From PGYR01 sp041675005 (GTDB lineage: Bacteria > Bacteroidota > Ignavibacteria > Kapaibacteriales > UBA2268), in NCBI GenBank assembly GCA_041675005.1, contig JBAYUQ010000001.1:186001-250000 (forward strand): DNA of 64,000 nucleotides, written 5' to 3'. The position numbers and the translations under genes are program-made. Positions 17,729-27,094 of this stretch are shown piece after piece (within the stretch, counting starts at the first letter, position 1; the number at the start of each line of letters is the position of its first letter). The notes below the pieces were generated by a model that searched no databases, had not been told where the DNA came from, and saw nothing but the letters and a program-made list of their open reading frames with translations.

Positions 17729-18835
17729 TTATTTGAATACTTGCCCTTTCCATTCTACTTTTTTATTTATAATTAGGAATGGAAGGATGAGTTCAACTAT
17801 AATAAATAGAAAGTTAGAAGGGAGTAAATAGGGTAGAAGTCCTTTTTCCTTGACTGTATATATCGTTGGGATTACTAGTATTGCGTCAGTTATTACTTTT
17901 AGTAGCATTATTATAACACTAAGATAATAATGTCCCTCTATAAAGCTAACTACGGCAGTTATCCATATTAATAGAGATGCAAGTACGAATAAGGTTGCTT
18001 TCCAACCAAGTTTTTTTCCACCTATAGCCCATCTTTTTCTTTGGTTTAGATAGTCTTTTATACTGTTCAACGGCAATGTTTTTACCGTACTATCTCTGTG
18101 ACAGATATAGTTGATTTTGCCACCCATTTTATGAACTGTTTGAAGTAATGCCAAATCCTCAGTCACGGAGAATTCTATTTTGCCATACCCACCAGTTTGA
18201 TTATAAATAGATTTTTTAAATGCCATATTATTACCAAAGCAACCTAGAGGGAAGTTTAGCCCCATACCACCAGATGCCATAGTATGCATTAATATCCATT
18301 CTATTGCTTGATACTTAGCGAAGAAGGAATCATGTTTGACTAAAGTGAAAGCTGCGACTAAATCGGAATCTTTTTCTATGAAAGTTTTTACCATACTAGA
18401 AATCCATTTCTTATTGACTTTGCAATCAGCATCGGTAAGTAATATATACTCACCTTCGGCTTTTGCTATACCGAAATCAAGAGCGCCTGGTTTACCTCCC
18501 ACGACTTTTTGGCTATCTTTTGTGATATTCAATAGCTTGATATTGGTATATTTCTGGGCAAATTGTTCTACTCGACTCTGAGTAAGGTCGGTGGATCTAT
18601 CATTAACTACAATAATTTCATATTTGTCACGAGGATAATCAGAATCAACTAGAGATTCTAAACACATAATTATATTATCTTGTTCGTCACGAGCAGGAAT
18701 AATTATACTAACAAATGGATATTTATTAATAAAAATCTCTTTAAATTTTATTCTCCCTTTTTTAGCACCTAAGACAAAAAATAGGGATCTGGCGAAATAA
18801 AAGCTAAATGAAACAATAAAAAGTACTTCAGTCAT
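17729..18835 (-). CDS. Membrane-anchored family 2 glycosyltransferase
   Basis: A 368-residue processive-type GT2. A short N-terminal membrane helix (about 3-22) is followed by the GT-A domain: SIIIPARDEQDN, VVNDRSTD (nucleotide-binding Asp), TDADC (the DxD metal motif), TEDLALL (catalytic Asp region) and NQRKRWA (QxxRW-type acceptor motif). Three or four C-terminal membrane helices (about 275-360) follow. This layout fits enzymes that extend or export a surface polysaccharide or glycolipid. Sugar and acceptor are unknown. A TATATTTG element lies about 30 bases upstream. Confidence 0.85.
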   Translation of the reverse strand: MTEVLFIVSFSFYFARSLFFVLGAKKGRIKFKEIFINKYPFVSIIIPARDEQDNIIMCLESLVDSDYPRDKYEIIVVNDRSTDLTQSRVEQFAQKYTNIKLLNITKDSQKVVGGKPGALDFGIAKAEGEYILLTDADCKVNKKWISSMVKTFIEKDSDLVAAFTLVKHDSFFAKYQAIEWILMHTMASGGMGLNFPLGCFGNNMAFKKSIYNQTGGYGKIEFSVTEDLALLQTVHKMGGKINYICHRDSTVKTLPLNSIKDYLNQRKRWAIGGKKLGWKATLFVLASLLIWITAVVSFIEGHYYLSVIIMLLKVITDAILVIPTIYTVKEKGLLPYLLPSNFLFIIVELILPFLIINKKVEWKGQVFK

Positions 18836-19115
18836 AAAAAAAATTTAATTTACTTAATTCATTCAAATATAAGGGAATATTGAGGTTTTAACCATAAATG
18901 TGGATAAAAAAGAGAAAAAAAGTTCACTTTTCTTGAGACGTTTTTGCTGTTCATGTGTCTATATAGTTAGTAACGTGACAAGTTCTTTGAAACTTATTTA
19001 AAAATACAACTTTCTATACTGTTAGTTAATCTTATTTGTTTCATAATTAACTATTTTTTAATTTACGTGGATGTAAAAATTCGCATATGAATAAATAGTA
19101 GAAAATGGTAAGTAA
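18836..19115. other. 280-base divergent intergenic region
   Basis: The longest gap without a gene in the window, between the divergent glycosyltransferase (minus) and Rossmann-protein (plus) genes. It holds a TATATTTG element for the minus gene at 18864-18871 and a single 9-base match to the DnaA box (18899-18907). The rest is AT-rich; I see no convincing RNA gene, ORF or strong hairpin in it. Confidence 0.6.
18864..18871 (-). promoter_or_regulatory. Possible -7 element (TATATTTG) of the GT2 gene
   Basis: On the minus strand TATATTTG fits TAnnTTTG exactly, 28 bases before the ATG at 18835, a fitting distance for a short leader. The -33 TTTG is not obvious. Confidence 0.4.
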
Positions 19116-20801
19116 ATGCAAATAAAAAATTCGAAAATACTAATATTGGGTGGATGGGGATTAGTTGGTAATGCTATATGTAAAAAGCTGATGAAGTACA
19201 ATCCTTCGGAGCTTATAGTAACATCGCTTAAAGAAGAAGAAGCAAAAGATGCTGTATCAAATCTTGAAAAAGAATTCTCTAATTCAAATTGTAAGTTTAC
19301 TCCATTGTGGGGTAATGTTTTTACAAGGGAACAATGGAAGGATATAAACCCTTCTGAACTTTTCAACAATGATGATTCTAGACACGGTTTCATACACGAT
19401 GTTTTTTCTGAATTAGATGATGAAATAGCTAATAATTCAGCTTTATTTAGCTTTATTGAGAACTCAAAACCAGATGTGATTATTGATTGTATCAATACTG
19501 CTACTGCTATTGCGTACCTCAATGTTTATAGTCAATCCAATAATGTATTAAACGATATAAAGACTGGAAATTTAAATAGTCTAAATGTTGAAAAACTAAT
19601 AGCAAGTTCTTATATTCCTCAGTTAATCAGACACGTGCAGATTTTGCACAAAGCGATGTCCGAAAACAAAACTGGGATGTACTTGAAAATTGGGACTACA
19701 GGCACAGGTGGTATGGGTATGAATATACCTTATACTCATAGTGAAGAAAGACCTTCAAGAGTCTTGCTCTCTAAAACAGCAGTTGCTGGTGCACATTCGA
19801 TGTTAATGTTTTTATTAGCTAGAACACCTGATAGTACTATAGTAAAGGAAATAAAACCTGCTGCTACGATAGCTTGGAAGAAAATCACTTATGGTGAAAT
19901 CAAAAAAGGCGGAAAGAAAATTGAACTTTTTGATATGAACCCTGAGAACGCCATAGAAAGTAATGGATCTTTCAAGTTTGATAACAAAAGTAATGTTGTA
20001 TCTACAAATGAGTATCTTAAATCAGTGTATATAGACACTGGTGAAAACGGTATATTTTCAAAGGGTGAATTCGAAGCTATAAGTGCTTTGGGCCAAATGG
20101 AAATAGTAACGCCAGAGGAAATAGCAGAATATACTGTGTTTGAGATAAGAGGTGGTAATACGGGTAAAGATATTATGCAAGGATTAGATGCTTTTACCTT
20201 GGGCCCAACTTACAGAGGTGGTTATCTAAGGAACGAAGCTGTGAAACGTTTGAGCCATTTGGAAAAGGAAAATGAATTAAACAGTGTTGCTTTCGAATTA
20301 CTTGGACCACCAAGATTGTCCAAATTACTGCACGAAGCAAATATTTTAAGATTGCTAAATGGGAATGTTAAATCATTATTGAATATTTCTGATGATGATT
20401 TGGCTTCTAAAGCAACTGAATTAATTAATCAGAATTCAGAGCTTAGGAAAGAAATACTATCTATAGGGTTACCAATCTTATTAAAAGATAGTAAATATTT
20501 AAGAGGAGATTTTATTAAGATTCCGGTAAGAAGAAATCAAGATGAAATCAAATTTACGAAAGAAAATTTAGATCAGTTCTGCTATGATGGTTGGATTGAT
20601 TTGAGAACAGAAAATTTCACAAAATGGAAAGAACGGTTAAGCAATATAATAGAACAAGCTGAAAGCGTTCCAACAGATGATACAAGTTCAGGGTTTGTAT
20701 ATGATGAAGAGTATTGGAATTTCTTCAATACAATAGAACCCGGCAAGATAGCTGGCTGGATCTTCGAAAATGAAGATAAGGGCTGGAGATTTAAACGATA
20801 A
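19116..20801 (+). CDS. Rossmann-fold (SDR-like) protein of unknown function
   Basis: A 561-residue protein whose N-terminus is a dinucleotide-binding fold: ILILGGWGLVGNAI (about 8-21, GxxGxxG), with PDVIIDCINTATA (about 128-140) as a strand-4 region. A KIGTTGTGGMGMNIPYTHSEERPS segment (about 191-214) contains a Ser/Thr-Gly-rich loop. The long C-terminal half (from about residue 230) resembles nothing I can name, and no membrane segment is visible. Related proteins in databases are mostly labelled short-chain dehydrogenase, but substrate and even enzymatic activity are unknown. It sits alone with a long leader, before the T9SS cargo gene. Confidence 0.65.
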   Translation: MQIKNSKILILGGWGLVGNAICKKLMKYNPSELIVTSLKEEEAKDAVSNLEKEFSNSNCKFTPLWGNVFTREQWKDINPSELFNNDDSRHGFIHDVFSELDDEIANNSALFSFIENSKPDVIIDCINTATAIAYLNVYSQSNNVLNDIKTGNLNSLNVEKLIASSYIPQLIRHVQILHKAMSENKTGMYLKIGTTGTGGMGMNIPYTHSEERPSRVLLSKTAVAGAHSMLMFLLARTPDSTIVKEIKPAATIAWKKITYGEIKKGGKKIELFDMNPENAIESNGSFKFDNKSNVVSTNEYLKSVYIDTGENGIFSKGEFEAISALGQMEIVTPEEIAEYTVFEIRGGNTGKDIMQGLDAFTLGPTYRGGYLRNEAVKRLSHLEKENELNSVAFELLGPPRLSKLLHEANILRLLNGNVKSLLNISDDDLASKATELINQNSELRKEILSIGLPILLKDSKYLRGDFIKIPVRRNQDEIKFTKENLDQFCYDGWIDLRTENFTKWKERLSNIIEQAESVPTDDTSSGFVYDEEYWNFFNTIEPGKIAGWIFENEDKGWRFKR

Positions 20802-20839
20802 TTTATTTTTTTAACAATTTATTTTTTTTTAACAATTTT
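20801..20839 (+). repeat. Two tandem copies of a 19-20-base T-rich repeat
   Basis: Copies at 20801-20820 and 20821-20839 each read ATTT, a run of T (interrupted once in the first copy), then AACAATTT. They fill the space between the Rossmann-protein stop and the ribosome-binding site (GGAG at 20841-20844) of the big surface-protein gene. They may be part of its 5' untranslated leader; function unknown. Confidence 0.6.
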
Positions 20840-20852
20840 AGGAGATTTTATA

Positions 20853-23800
20853 ATGAGAAGAATATACGCTATATTCCTCATCTCTCTTTTCGCTGCGGCA
20901 ACTATGGTTGTAAGTGCACAGGTTACAATAGAACGTATTGACGAGAATGTCAACGTTCAAACTGACTACACTTCACCAGATTTGTTAAGTAGCAAAAACA
21001 ATGAGATACAAAGGAAGAGTTACTACGAACTAGCTACTGCTCCCTTACCGTTCAACCTCGTGAACAATGCTCACAACCAACCCGCGATTTCTACTGGATA
21101 TTATGTAGTAGATTTCTCTGATGACGCTCCAGCGTACTGGAAACCCTCTGAGACTATTTATAGTTTAGACGAAAACCCAGAAAGATGGGTATCTGTCTTG
21201 CCTGGCCCTAGAGTAGTAGAAAAGTCTTATTGGGATAATAACAAAGAAGAAGGTCTGAGATTTTTTAGAAATCCAGCTTACCCCGTACAAAATGGTAGGG
21301 ACTTCTTTGAGCATAATGAATATTACCAAGATACAACTAACAACGCTTTCGCTGGCCCTATGCCTATGAAATTGGTTGGTGGTTTCTATTTTAATGGTAT
21401 TCGTTATGATTCATTCTACGTAACTACTAATGGTTTGATTGCACTTACTAATAGAAGATATTTCTATGATGAGTTCGGAAACAAATACGTTCCTTCTGGT
21501 GAGCAAACAGCTTACGATCCTAATTCAATGGATTATTTCGTAAGTTATATAGGTAGTGATGACAGACGCAGAATTGCTGGAACAGGTGTTGATGATCCAG
21601 CAGCTGATGACTTCGGTTATAAATGGTCGATTACAGGTGGAAATGAAGCTGATGCCAATGGTGGTATCCGTGGTGATCAAGCTAATAGAGGGAATCTTCA
21701 AAACCCACACGGAATGAATGATATTACTTCTGCATCTCAAAAGCCAGCTTTGATTGGTTTTATGTATGGTGACTATGAACTATCACAATTCTCACGTACA
21801 ACACAAAAAGTTGATAATCATGGTAGAGTACATTACTTTAGATCAATTGCTAACGATAAATTAGTAATTTACTTTGAAAACTTAGCTGTTCCTCGTAGTA
21901 CTAAATTTACTTTAGGTTGGATGATAACATGGGGAGATTCAGACTCTAGACCATTTGATGATGGTTATACAGCAGTATCTGGACAAACTATCCTAAACAG
22001 AAACGATAGTAGTATTACTATTATCTATGAAAGATTTATGGGTGGTGTAACTTCTGGTAGAACAGTAATCCAAGCGAAAGACATATTCAGAGGTAACTCT
22101 GCAGTAGGTGTTTATGGTTTTGGAAGACATGCAAACTATAATAGATATGGTGGTCCAAACGAAAATAGTAATGATTTCCCTTGGGTAAGTGAATATGAGC
22201 AATACACTCACTATTTCTCTTATTTTAGAGATCCTGCTAGTTTCCCACAAACGTTTACTTCATTGAAATTTAAACAACATCAAAATACTTTGAGAGTTGT
22301 TGATATTCAATACAGAGTTCGTAAACAAGATCCAAATGCTTCTTTAGCTTTCTCTGAGAAAGTAAATACAAAAGATGTGAATAACTATGAATTGTTAGCT
22401 GGTAATGATCACTTAGGTGCTATCCAACCAGTTGCAATCATTCAAAACGTATCTAATGATATACAATCACCAACTGGTGTAAATTTCGTACCTCAAGATT
22501 TGAATTTCTATGCTCGTTTTAGAGTAATGAACAAAGCAACTGGTAGATTAATTTATAACAGAGCTGTACCGGTTGATAACAAATGTTTAGCTACACCTGA
22601 TGACAATTTGGCTAATTGTGAAGGTAACCCTGACGTAAGAGTTAGATTAGTTACTGTAACAATTGATAAAGATAATAACTACCAAGCAGAAGTTGCTAAC
22701 TATCCTGGAACAAATTCATGGAATGGTAAAGTTAGAACAGGTATTCCAGCTTATGGTTATGTTGAAGTTAAATTTCCTCCATTCGAACCGAATGAGTTTG
22801 CAAAGGACGAAAATAACAAACTATACCAAATTGGTAGAATGGCTGCATTCGTAGTTGCTGATGCAACAAACCCTAATACTAATAAAAAATTAGGAGACGC
22901 TTGGCCGTTTGATGATACTGCTTCAGTTAATCTTCACGTAATGAGATTACATAATTTCTTTAGTGATGATGCAAGAGAGTACCACATAATTGATGGTGTA
23001 CCAATTCCTTCTGTTCAAAAATGGGTAAGTATTGACGCTGAAGTTGTTAGTGGTGATATTCTTTCTAGACATCCACTAGCTCCTAGAGGTAGATATAAAG
23101 CCGATAATAACGAAAACTACTACGTAAGTTCTCCTGTTATCAAAATGAATAGAGTAACAACTAGTGGTCAAGATAATACTCCTGGTGACGAACTAAGATC
23201 TCATCCAATCGATATGAGAGGTAGATATGGTTCTGTTATTTCATTATCTGTTCAAAGAACTCTTGATAAAGAATTCTGGGATAGAGGTTATGGAGACAAT
23301 TTACTTGTAGGCCCTGAGCCAAGAGCTGTATTGAACAGAGATAGGTTTACTGTATTTAGTCATACTAATTCTGTTGCTGCTAATCCTGATATGTTAGCAT
23401 TAGAAATTATGCAACCATCAGATAATGGTGTTTCAGACATTACAAACGTAAAAGATGCTAGATGGAGAAATCACCCGCGTAGAAATGGTGTAGATCCTGA
23501 AACTAAAGTACCTGCTTTAGGTATATATGGTGCTGGTGGATATTTGACTGGTTTCTTAGAAGGTGATAGAGATTCATCACTAGCATTACCTAATAGTGGA
23601 ACTAGAGAAGAAAACTCTCTAAGAGCTGATATTTATGATGATGGTTATGACTTTATTTACAAAAAATACTTCGTTCCAATACCAGACACATTTATTAGAC
23701 ATCAAAATGATGGTGCTAAGCATTTCAGATTTAGATTGAAAATGTATGCTACAAATGATAAAAAATGTACTCAGTGTACTAACGATGATGACGATAACTA

Positions 23801-25670
23801 CTTAGTTGATAATATTAACGTATTATTCAAATCTAAGGAAACAACTGATATTGAAGTAAGTGCTGTTTCTATAAGTTGGCCTTATACTGAAGCACCTGCT
23901 ACTCAAGCTTCAAAAGTTCCTATTGAAGTTACTGCAACTAATAATACGGCGAATAACGCTCCTTTCTATCATATTAAAGTTAAAATATACAGAGGTACAA
24001 ATACCACTGATACTAATAACTTAGTTTATTGTAATACAAGAGCTGTTACTTACCACGATCCAAATAATGAGATAGTAAGAGCATTCCCTGATTTCGAAGC
24101 TCGTAAATTTGGTGAAGGTCAATACCGTGCACAAGCTATAATAGTTGTCCCTGGTGGCGATTTGGAAGAGCTTAATGACACAACTTACACTGACTTTTCA
24201 ATTAAATTTGGTTCTACTTTCGCTTATGATCCAATAGATAGCCCTAAAAACGATATAGGTGGTGGAGCATTCCCAACTGGTAGAGGTCTGAACATCGAAG
24301 CTTATAATTATGGTGGTGCTGGTAATATTAATTCTGGCCAAGTTGGCGGATATAATGAATTACAGTTTGGTTCAGGTTATATAGGTGGTAGTATTTCTGG
24401 TCAATTGGCTATGAAATTCGAATTGCTACAAGCTGATACTATTTACGGTTATGATGCATTTTTCGGAACTATTAACCAAGCTCCTGATCATATATCATTG
24501 TCAATCTATAAAGGTAAAGCTGATTCAGATGTACCAACTTCTGAAATTCTTGAATCAAGACTTGATAGAACTAGAGGTAGAGATGATAGAACAGATAAAC
24601 TTGCTTTTGATCAATATGTTAGATACTTATTACCAAAAGGTATTGTTTTAGCAAAAGGAACTTATTGGGTATCAATAGCACAATTAGGTGAAACAGGTCT
24701 TGAGCTGGGTGGTTCTAAACAAAGAACTGGTCTAAGAACTATGTCTGCATTTATTACACCTCCAACTAATATAACAAGCGCTGTCGGTGGTTCTGGTGTT
24801 TCTCTTAATGTTCATAAGGAATTTAGAAAGAGAGCCGTAACAGGTAGCTTACTTAACAATAGTTATTTTGCATTCGAAAATACTAGAGGTTCTGGTGTTT
24901 GGATGCCATTTACTCCAAGTATTGGAAACGTAGGTTATGGTCACTTACATCACTTTGGTTGGGTTCCCGCTGAAGGTGTTACATTAACATTAACTAACGG
25001 TACATGGATTCCGATGATTAGACCTTTCTTAGGTGCTAAAGCTTCTGGAAACGTACAGAGAGTTGATGACTGTGATGTTCCTATTGAACTTGTTAGCTTC
25101 GAAGGTGAACAAAGAAGTTCAGCTGTTGATCTATCTTGGACTACAGCGACTGAAGAAAACAACAAAGGTTTCTACATCGAGAAAAGAGCTAAAGTTAATA
25201 GTGAATTTAACGATTGGGAACAAATAACTTTCGTAAACGGTAATGGTAATACATTAACTACTAGTTACTATTCTTATTCTGATAAGAACGTAAAAGCTGG
25301 TACTACTTACCAATATAAATTAAGACAAGTTGATTTTGATGGTACTCAAAACTGTCATGAAACTGATATCGTAACTGTTCAATTTGGTAATAACTCTGAT
25401 TTAGTAATCAGTAACTCTCCAAATCCAGTTAGCACATTAACTAATATCGAATACACTACTGTTCAAGATGGTAATGTTAGAATAGAAGTTCTTGATTTAT
25501 TAGGTAATGTTGTTAGAACATTATTAAACGACGAAGTTGACGCTGGTACTCATGTTTTACCTTACGATGCGACTGATGCTATCGGTAACAGATTAACTTC
25601 TGGTACTTATATCTACAGAATCACTGCTAATGGTAAATCTCAATCAGCTAAGATGAGTGTAGTTCAATAA
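20853..25670 (+). CDS. Large T9SS-secreted surface protein (type A sorting domain)
   Basis: The largest gene here, 1605 residues. A signal peptide (about 1-22, ending VVSAQ) leads a chain with a nidogen-like segment (FYVTTNGLIAL, about 190-200), jelly-roll-like modules with an Asp-rich CxxC patch (C972, C975, then NDDDDN) and the DNINV ending typical of such modules, and a fibronectin-III-like domain (about 1415-1515, VELVSFEGEQ...LSWTTATEENNKGF). The last ~87 residues (SPNPVS...LDLLGNVVRTL...SGTYIYRI...MSVVQ) form the T9SS type A C-terminal domain. It would cross the outer membrane through T9SS and stay on the surface or be released. A clear GGAG site, strongly skewed codons (GGT, AGA, GTT) and a perfect terminator suggest high expression, perhaps as a coat or adhesin. 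The precise role is unknown. Confidence 0.9.
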   Translation: MRRIYAIFLISLFAAATMVVSAQVTIERIDENVNVQTDYTSPDLLSSKNNEIQRKSYYELATAPLPFNLVNNAHNQPAISTGYYVVDFSDDAPAYWKPSETIYSLDENPERWVSVLPGPRVVEKSYWDNNKEEGLRFFRNPAYPVQNGRDFFEHNEYYQDTTNNAFAGPMPMKLVGGFYFNGIRYDSFYVTTNGLIALTNRRYFYDEFGNKYVPSGEQTAYDPNSMDYFVSYIGSDDRRRIAGTGVDDPAADDFGYKWSITGGNEADANGGIRGDQANRGNLQNPHGMNDITSASQKPALIGFMYGDYELSQFSRTTQKVDNHGRVHYFRSIANDKLVIYFENLAVPRSTKFTLGWMITWGDSDSRPFDDGYTAVSGQTILNRNDSSITIIYERFMGGVTSGRTVIQAKDIFRGNSAVGVYGFGRHANYNRYGGPNENSNDFPWVSEYEQYTHYFSYFRDPASFPQTFTSLKFKQHQNTLRVVDIQYRVRKQDPNASLAFSEKVNTKDVNNYELLAGNDHLGAIQPVAIIQNVSNDIQSPTGVNFVPQDLNFYARFRVMNKATGRLIYNRAVPVDNKCLATPDDNLANCEGNPDVRVRLVTVTIDKDNNYQAEVANYPGTNSWNGKVRTGIPAYGYVEVKFPPFEPNEFAKDENNKLYQIGRMAAFVVADATNPNTNKKLGDAWPFDDTASVNLHVMRLHNFFSDDAREYHIIDGVPIPSVQKWVSIDAEVVSGDILSRHPLAPRGRYKADNNENYYVSSPVIKMNRVTTSGQDNTPGDELRSHPIDMRGRYGSVISLSVQRTLDKEFWDRGYGDNLLVGPEPRAVLNRDRFTVFSHTNSVAANPDMLALEIMQPSDNGVSDITNVKDARWRNHPRRNGVDPETKVPALGIYGAGGYLTGFLEGDRDSSLALPNSGTREENSLRADIYDDGYDFIYKKYFVPIPDTFIRHQNDGAKHFRFRLKMYATNDKKCTQCTNDDDDNYLVDNINVLFKSKETTDIEVSAVSISWPYTEAPATQASKVPIEVTATNNTANNAPFYHIKVKIYRGTNTTDTNNLVYCNTRAVTYHDPNNEIVRAFPDFEARKFGEGQYRAQAIIVVPGGDLEELNDTTYTDFSIKFGSTFAYDPIDSPKNDIGGGAFPTGRGLNIEAYNYGGAGNINSGQVGGYNELQFGSGYIGGSISGQLAMKFELLQADTIYGYDAFFGTINQAPDHISLSIYKGKADSDVPTSEILESRLDRTRGRDDRTDKLAFDQYVRYLLPKGIVLAKGTYWVSIAQLGETGLELGGSKQRTGLRTMSAFITPPTNITSAVGGSGVSLNVHKEFRKRAVTGSLLNNSYFAFENTRGSGVWMPFTPSIGNVGYGHLHHFGWVPAEGVTLTLTNGTWIPMIRPFLGAKASGNVQRVDDCDVPIELVSFEGEQRSSAVDLSWTTATEENNKGFYIEKRAKVNSEFNDWEQITFVNGNGNTLTTSYYSYSDKNVKAGTTYQYKLRQVDFDGTQNCHETDIVTVQFGNNSDLVISNSPNPVSTLTNIEYTTVQDGNVRIEVLDLLGNVVRTLLNDEVDAGTHVLPYDATDAIGNRLTSGTYIYRITANGKSQSAKMSVVQ

Positions 25671-25697
25671 TAATCGAACAACATCTTACTTAAAATT

Positions 25698-25731
25698 AAA
25701 ACCCTCGTTATACTTCTATAACGAGGGTTTT
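25698..25731 (+). terminator. Strong intrinsic terminator of the T9SS cargo gene
   Basis: A perfect 15-base stem (25698-25712 with 25717-25731) and CTTC loop, ending in T-rich sequence, 28 bases after the stop at 25670. The A-rich 5' flank makes it usable in both directions. Confidence 0.92.
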
Positions 25732-25758
25732 CTTTATTATACAAATGGAGATTAAAAA

Positions 25759-26103
25759 TTGAAAGACACGATATTTGATAAAATTATTAGAAAAGAAATA
25801 CCTGCTAATATTGTCTTTGAAGACGAAGAAATATTAGCATTCAGGGATATAAATCCTCAGGCACCAATACATATACTTATCATTCCTAAAAAGCAAATAC
25901 CAACTATTAATGATATAGAACTAGATGACGTTGAATTAACAGGTAAACTAATTTACAGAGCAAAGCTTATAGCTGCTGATTTGGGAATTGCAGAAGAAGG
26001 TTACAGATTGATATTTAACTGTAATAAGAATGGGGGACAGGAAGTTTACCATATACATCTGCATTTATTAGCAGGAAGAAGTATGAAATGGCCTCCGGGA
26101 TAG
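25759..26103 (+). CDS. HIT-family nucleotide hydrolase
   Basis: A 114-residue histidine-triad protein of the HINT/PKCI type. It has the IIRKEIPANIVFEDEE opening, AFRDINPQAPIHILIIPKK, and the triad H98-x-H100-x-H102 (YHIHLHLLAGR) that carries the nucleotidyl intermediate; it ends with the usual MKWPPG. Such enzymes hydrolyse AMP linked through P-N bonds. The start is TTG at 25759, supported by a GGAG site at 25747-25750, eight bases upstream. It follows the terminator and lies ahead of kdsD. Confidence 0.93.
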   Translation: MKDTIFDKIIRKEIPANIVFEDEEILAFRDINPQAPIHILIIPKKQIPTINDIELDDVELTGKLIYRAKLIAADLGIAEEGYRLIFNCNKNGGQEVYHIHLHLLAGRSMKWPPG

Positions 26104-26136
26104 AAAAATTATTCTTATTTTGCAGTCAAAAAAACT

Positions 26137-27093
26137 ATGGATATAATAAAAGAAGCACGAAGAGTATTAACTGAAGAAGCCAAAGCTCTTGAAATACTCT
26201 CTAATTCCTTAGATGAGAGATTTGTAGATGCTTGTCAGCAAATACAAAAGGCAAGTAAAGTAATCATTTCTGGTGTTGGCAAATCAGGAATAGTTGGTAA
26301 AAAAATAGCAGCAACTTTCTCTAGTGTTGGCATTCCTTCATTATTTTTGCATCCAGTAGAAGCACTCCATGGTGATTTGGGTATCGTAAATGAAAGTGAT
26401 ATATCTATTCTAATTTCAAAAAGTGGTACAACTGAAGAGTTATTACTTCTCTTACCATACTTGAAGAAGAGAACTAATATAATTGCTATTACTACTAATA
26501 AAGATTCGTATCTAGCTAATAACTCTGACGTGCATTTGCATATACCGCTTGTTAAAGAGGCATGCCCAATCGAATTAGCACCGACTACTAGCACTACCCT
26601 CACTATGGCTTTAGGTGATGCCTTAGCCGCCTCTGTAATGAAATTGAATAACTTTACCGAAGTAGACTTCGCTCTTAATCACCCATTGGGTCAGTTAGGC
26701 AAAAACCTTACTATAACCGTCGGAGATGTTATGCACAAAGGTAATAGTATTCCACTGATTGATGTAGATAGCACATTCAAAGACGCTCTGATTGTAATGA
26801 CTGATAAGCCATTAGGCTGTCTATGTGTGGTTGAGAATAATAAGTTAGTTGGAATAATAACTGATGGGGATACACGAAGAGCACTGAATAGATACGATTT
26901 GATATCAGAGATTCAAATAAATGAGATAATGACCGCTAACCCGATTACTGTAAGCCCTGATACATTAGTAGGTAGAGCACTTTCCGTAATGGAGAATAGA
27001 AAAAGCCAGATCAATGTATTACCAGTTGTGGATACTGATAATAGATGTATAGGAGTAGTTAGAATTCACGATTTAATAAAAAGTGGGATATAA
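26137..27093 (+). CDS. kdsD: D-arabinose 5-phosphate isomerase, KdsD/KpsF type
   Basis: SIS-domain isomerase with two CBS domains, 318 residues as usual for the family. The SIS domain (about 35-170) has VIISGVGKSGIVGKKIA and SKSGTTEEL; CBS pairs start at GDVMHKG (about 205) and IMTANPITV (about 265). It turns ribulose 5-phosphate into arabinose 5-phosphate for Kdo in the LPS inner core, matching the lipid A genes at 35773-38431. It is also the only gene here that makes an arabinose phosphate. Confidence 0.92.
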   Translation: MDIIKEARRVLTEEAKALEILSNSLDERFVDACQQIQKASKVIISGVGKSGIVGKKIAATFSSVGIPSLFLHPVEALHGDLGIVNESDISILISKSGTTEELLLLLPYLKKRTNIIAITTNKDSYLANNSDVHLHIPLVKEACPIELAPTTSTTLTMALGDALAASVMKLNNFTEVDFALNHPLGQLGKNLTITVGDVMHKGNSIPLIDVDSTFKDALIVMTDKPLGCLCVVENNKLVGIITDGDTRRALNRYDLISEIQINEIMTANPITVSPDTLVGRALSVMENRKSQINVLPVVDTDNRCIGVVRIHDLIKSGI

Positions 27094-27094
27094 G

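Noticed and set aside
18899..18907. Perfect DnaA-box match (TGTGGATAA), possible replication origin
   Set aside because: Only one box, no box cluster, no dnaA/dnaN nearby; about one such match is expected by chance in 64 kb of this composition.
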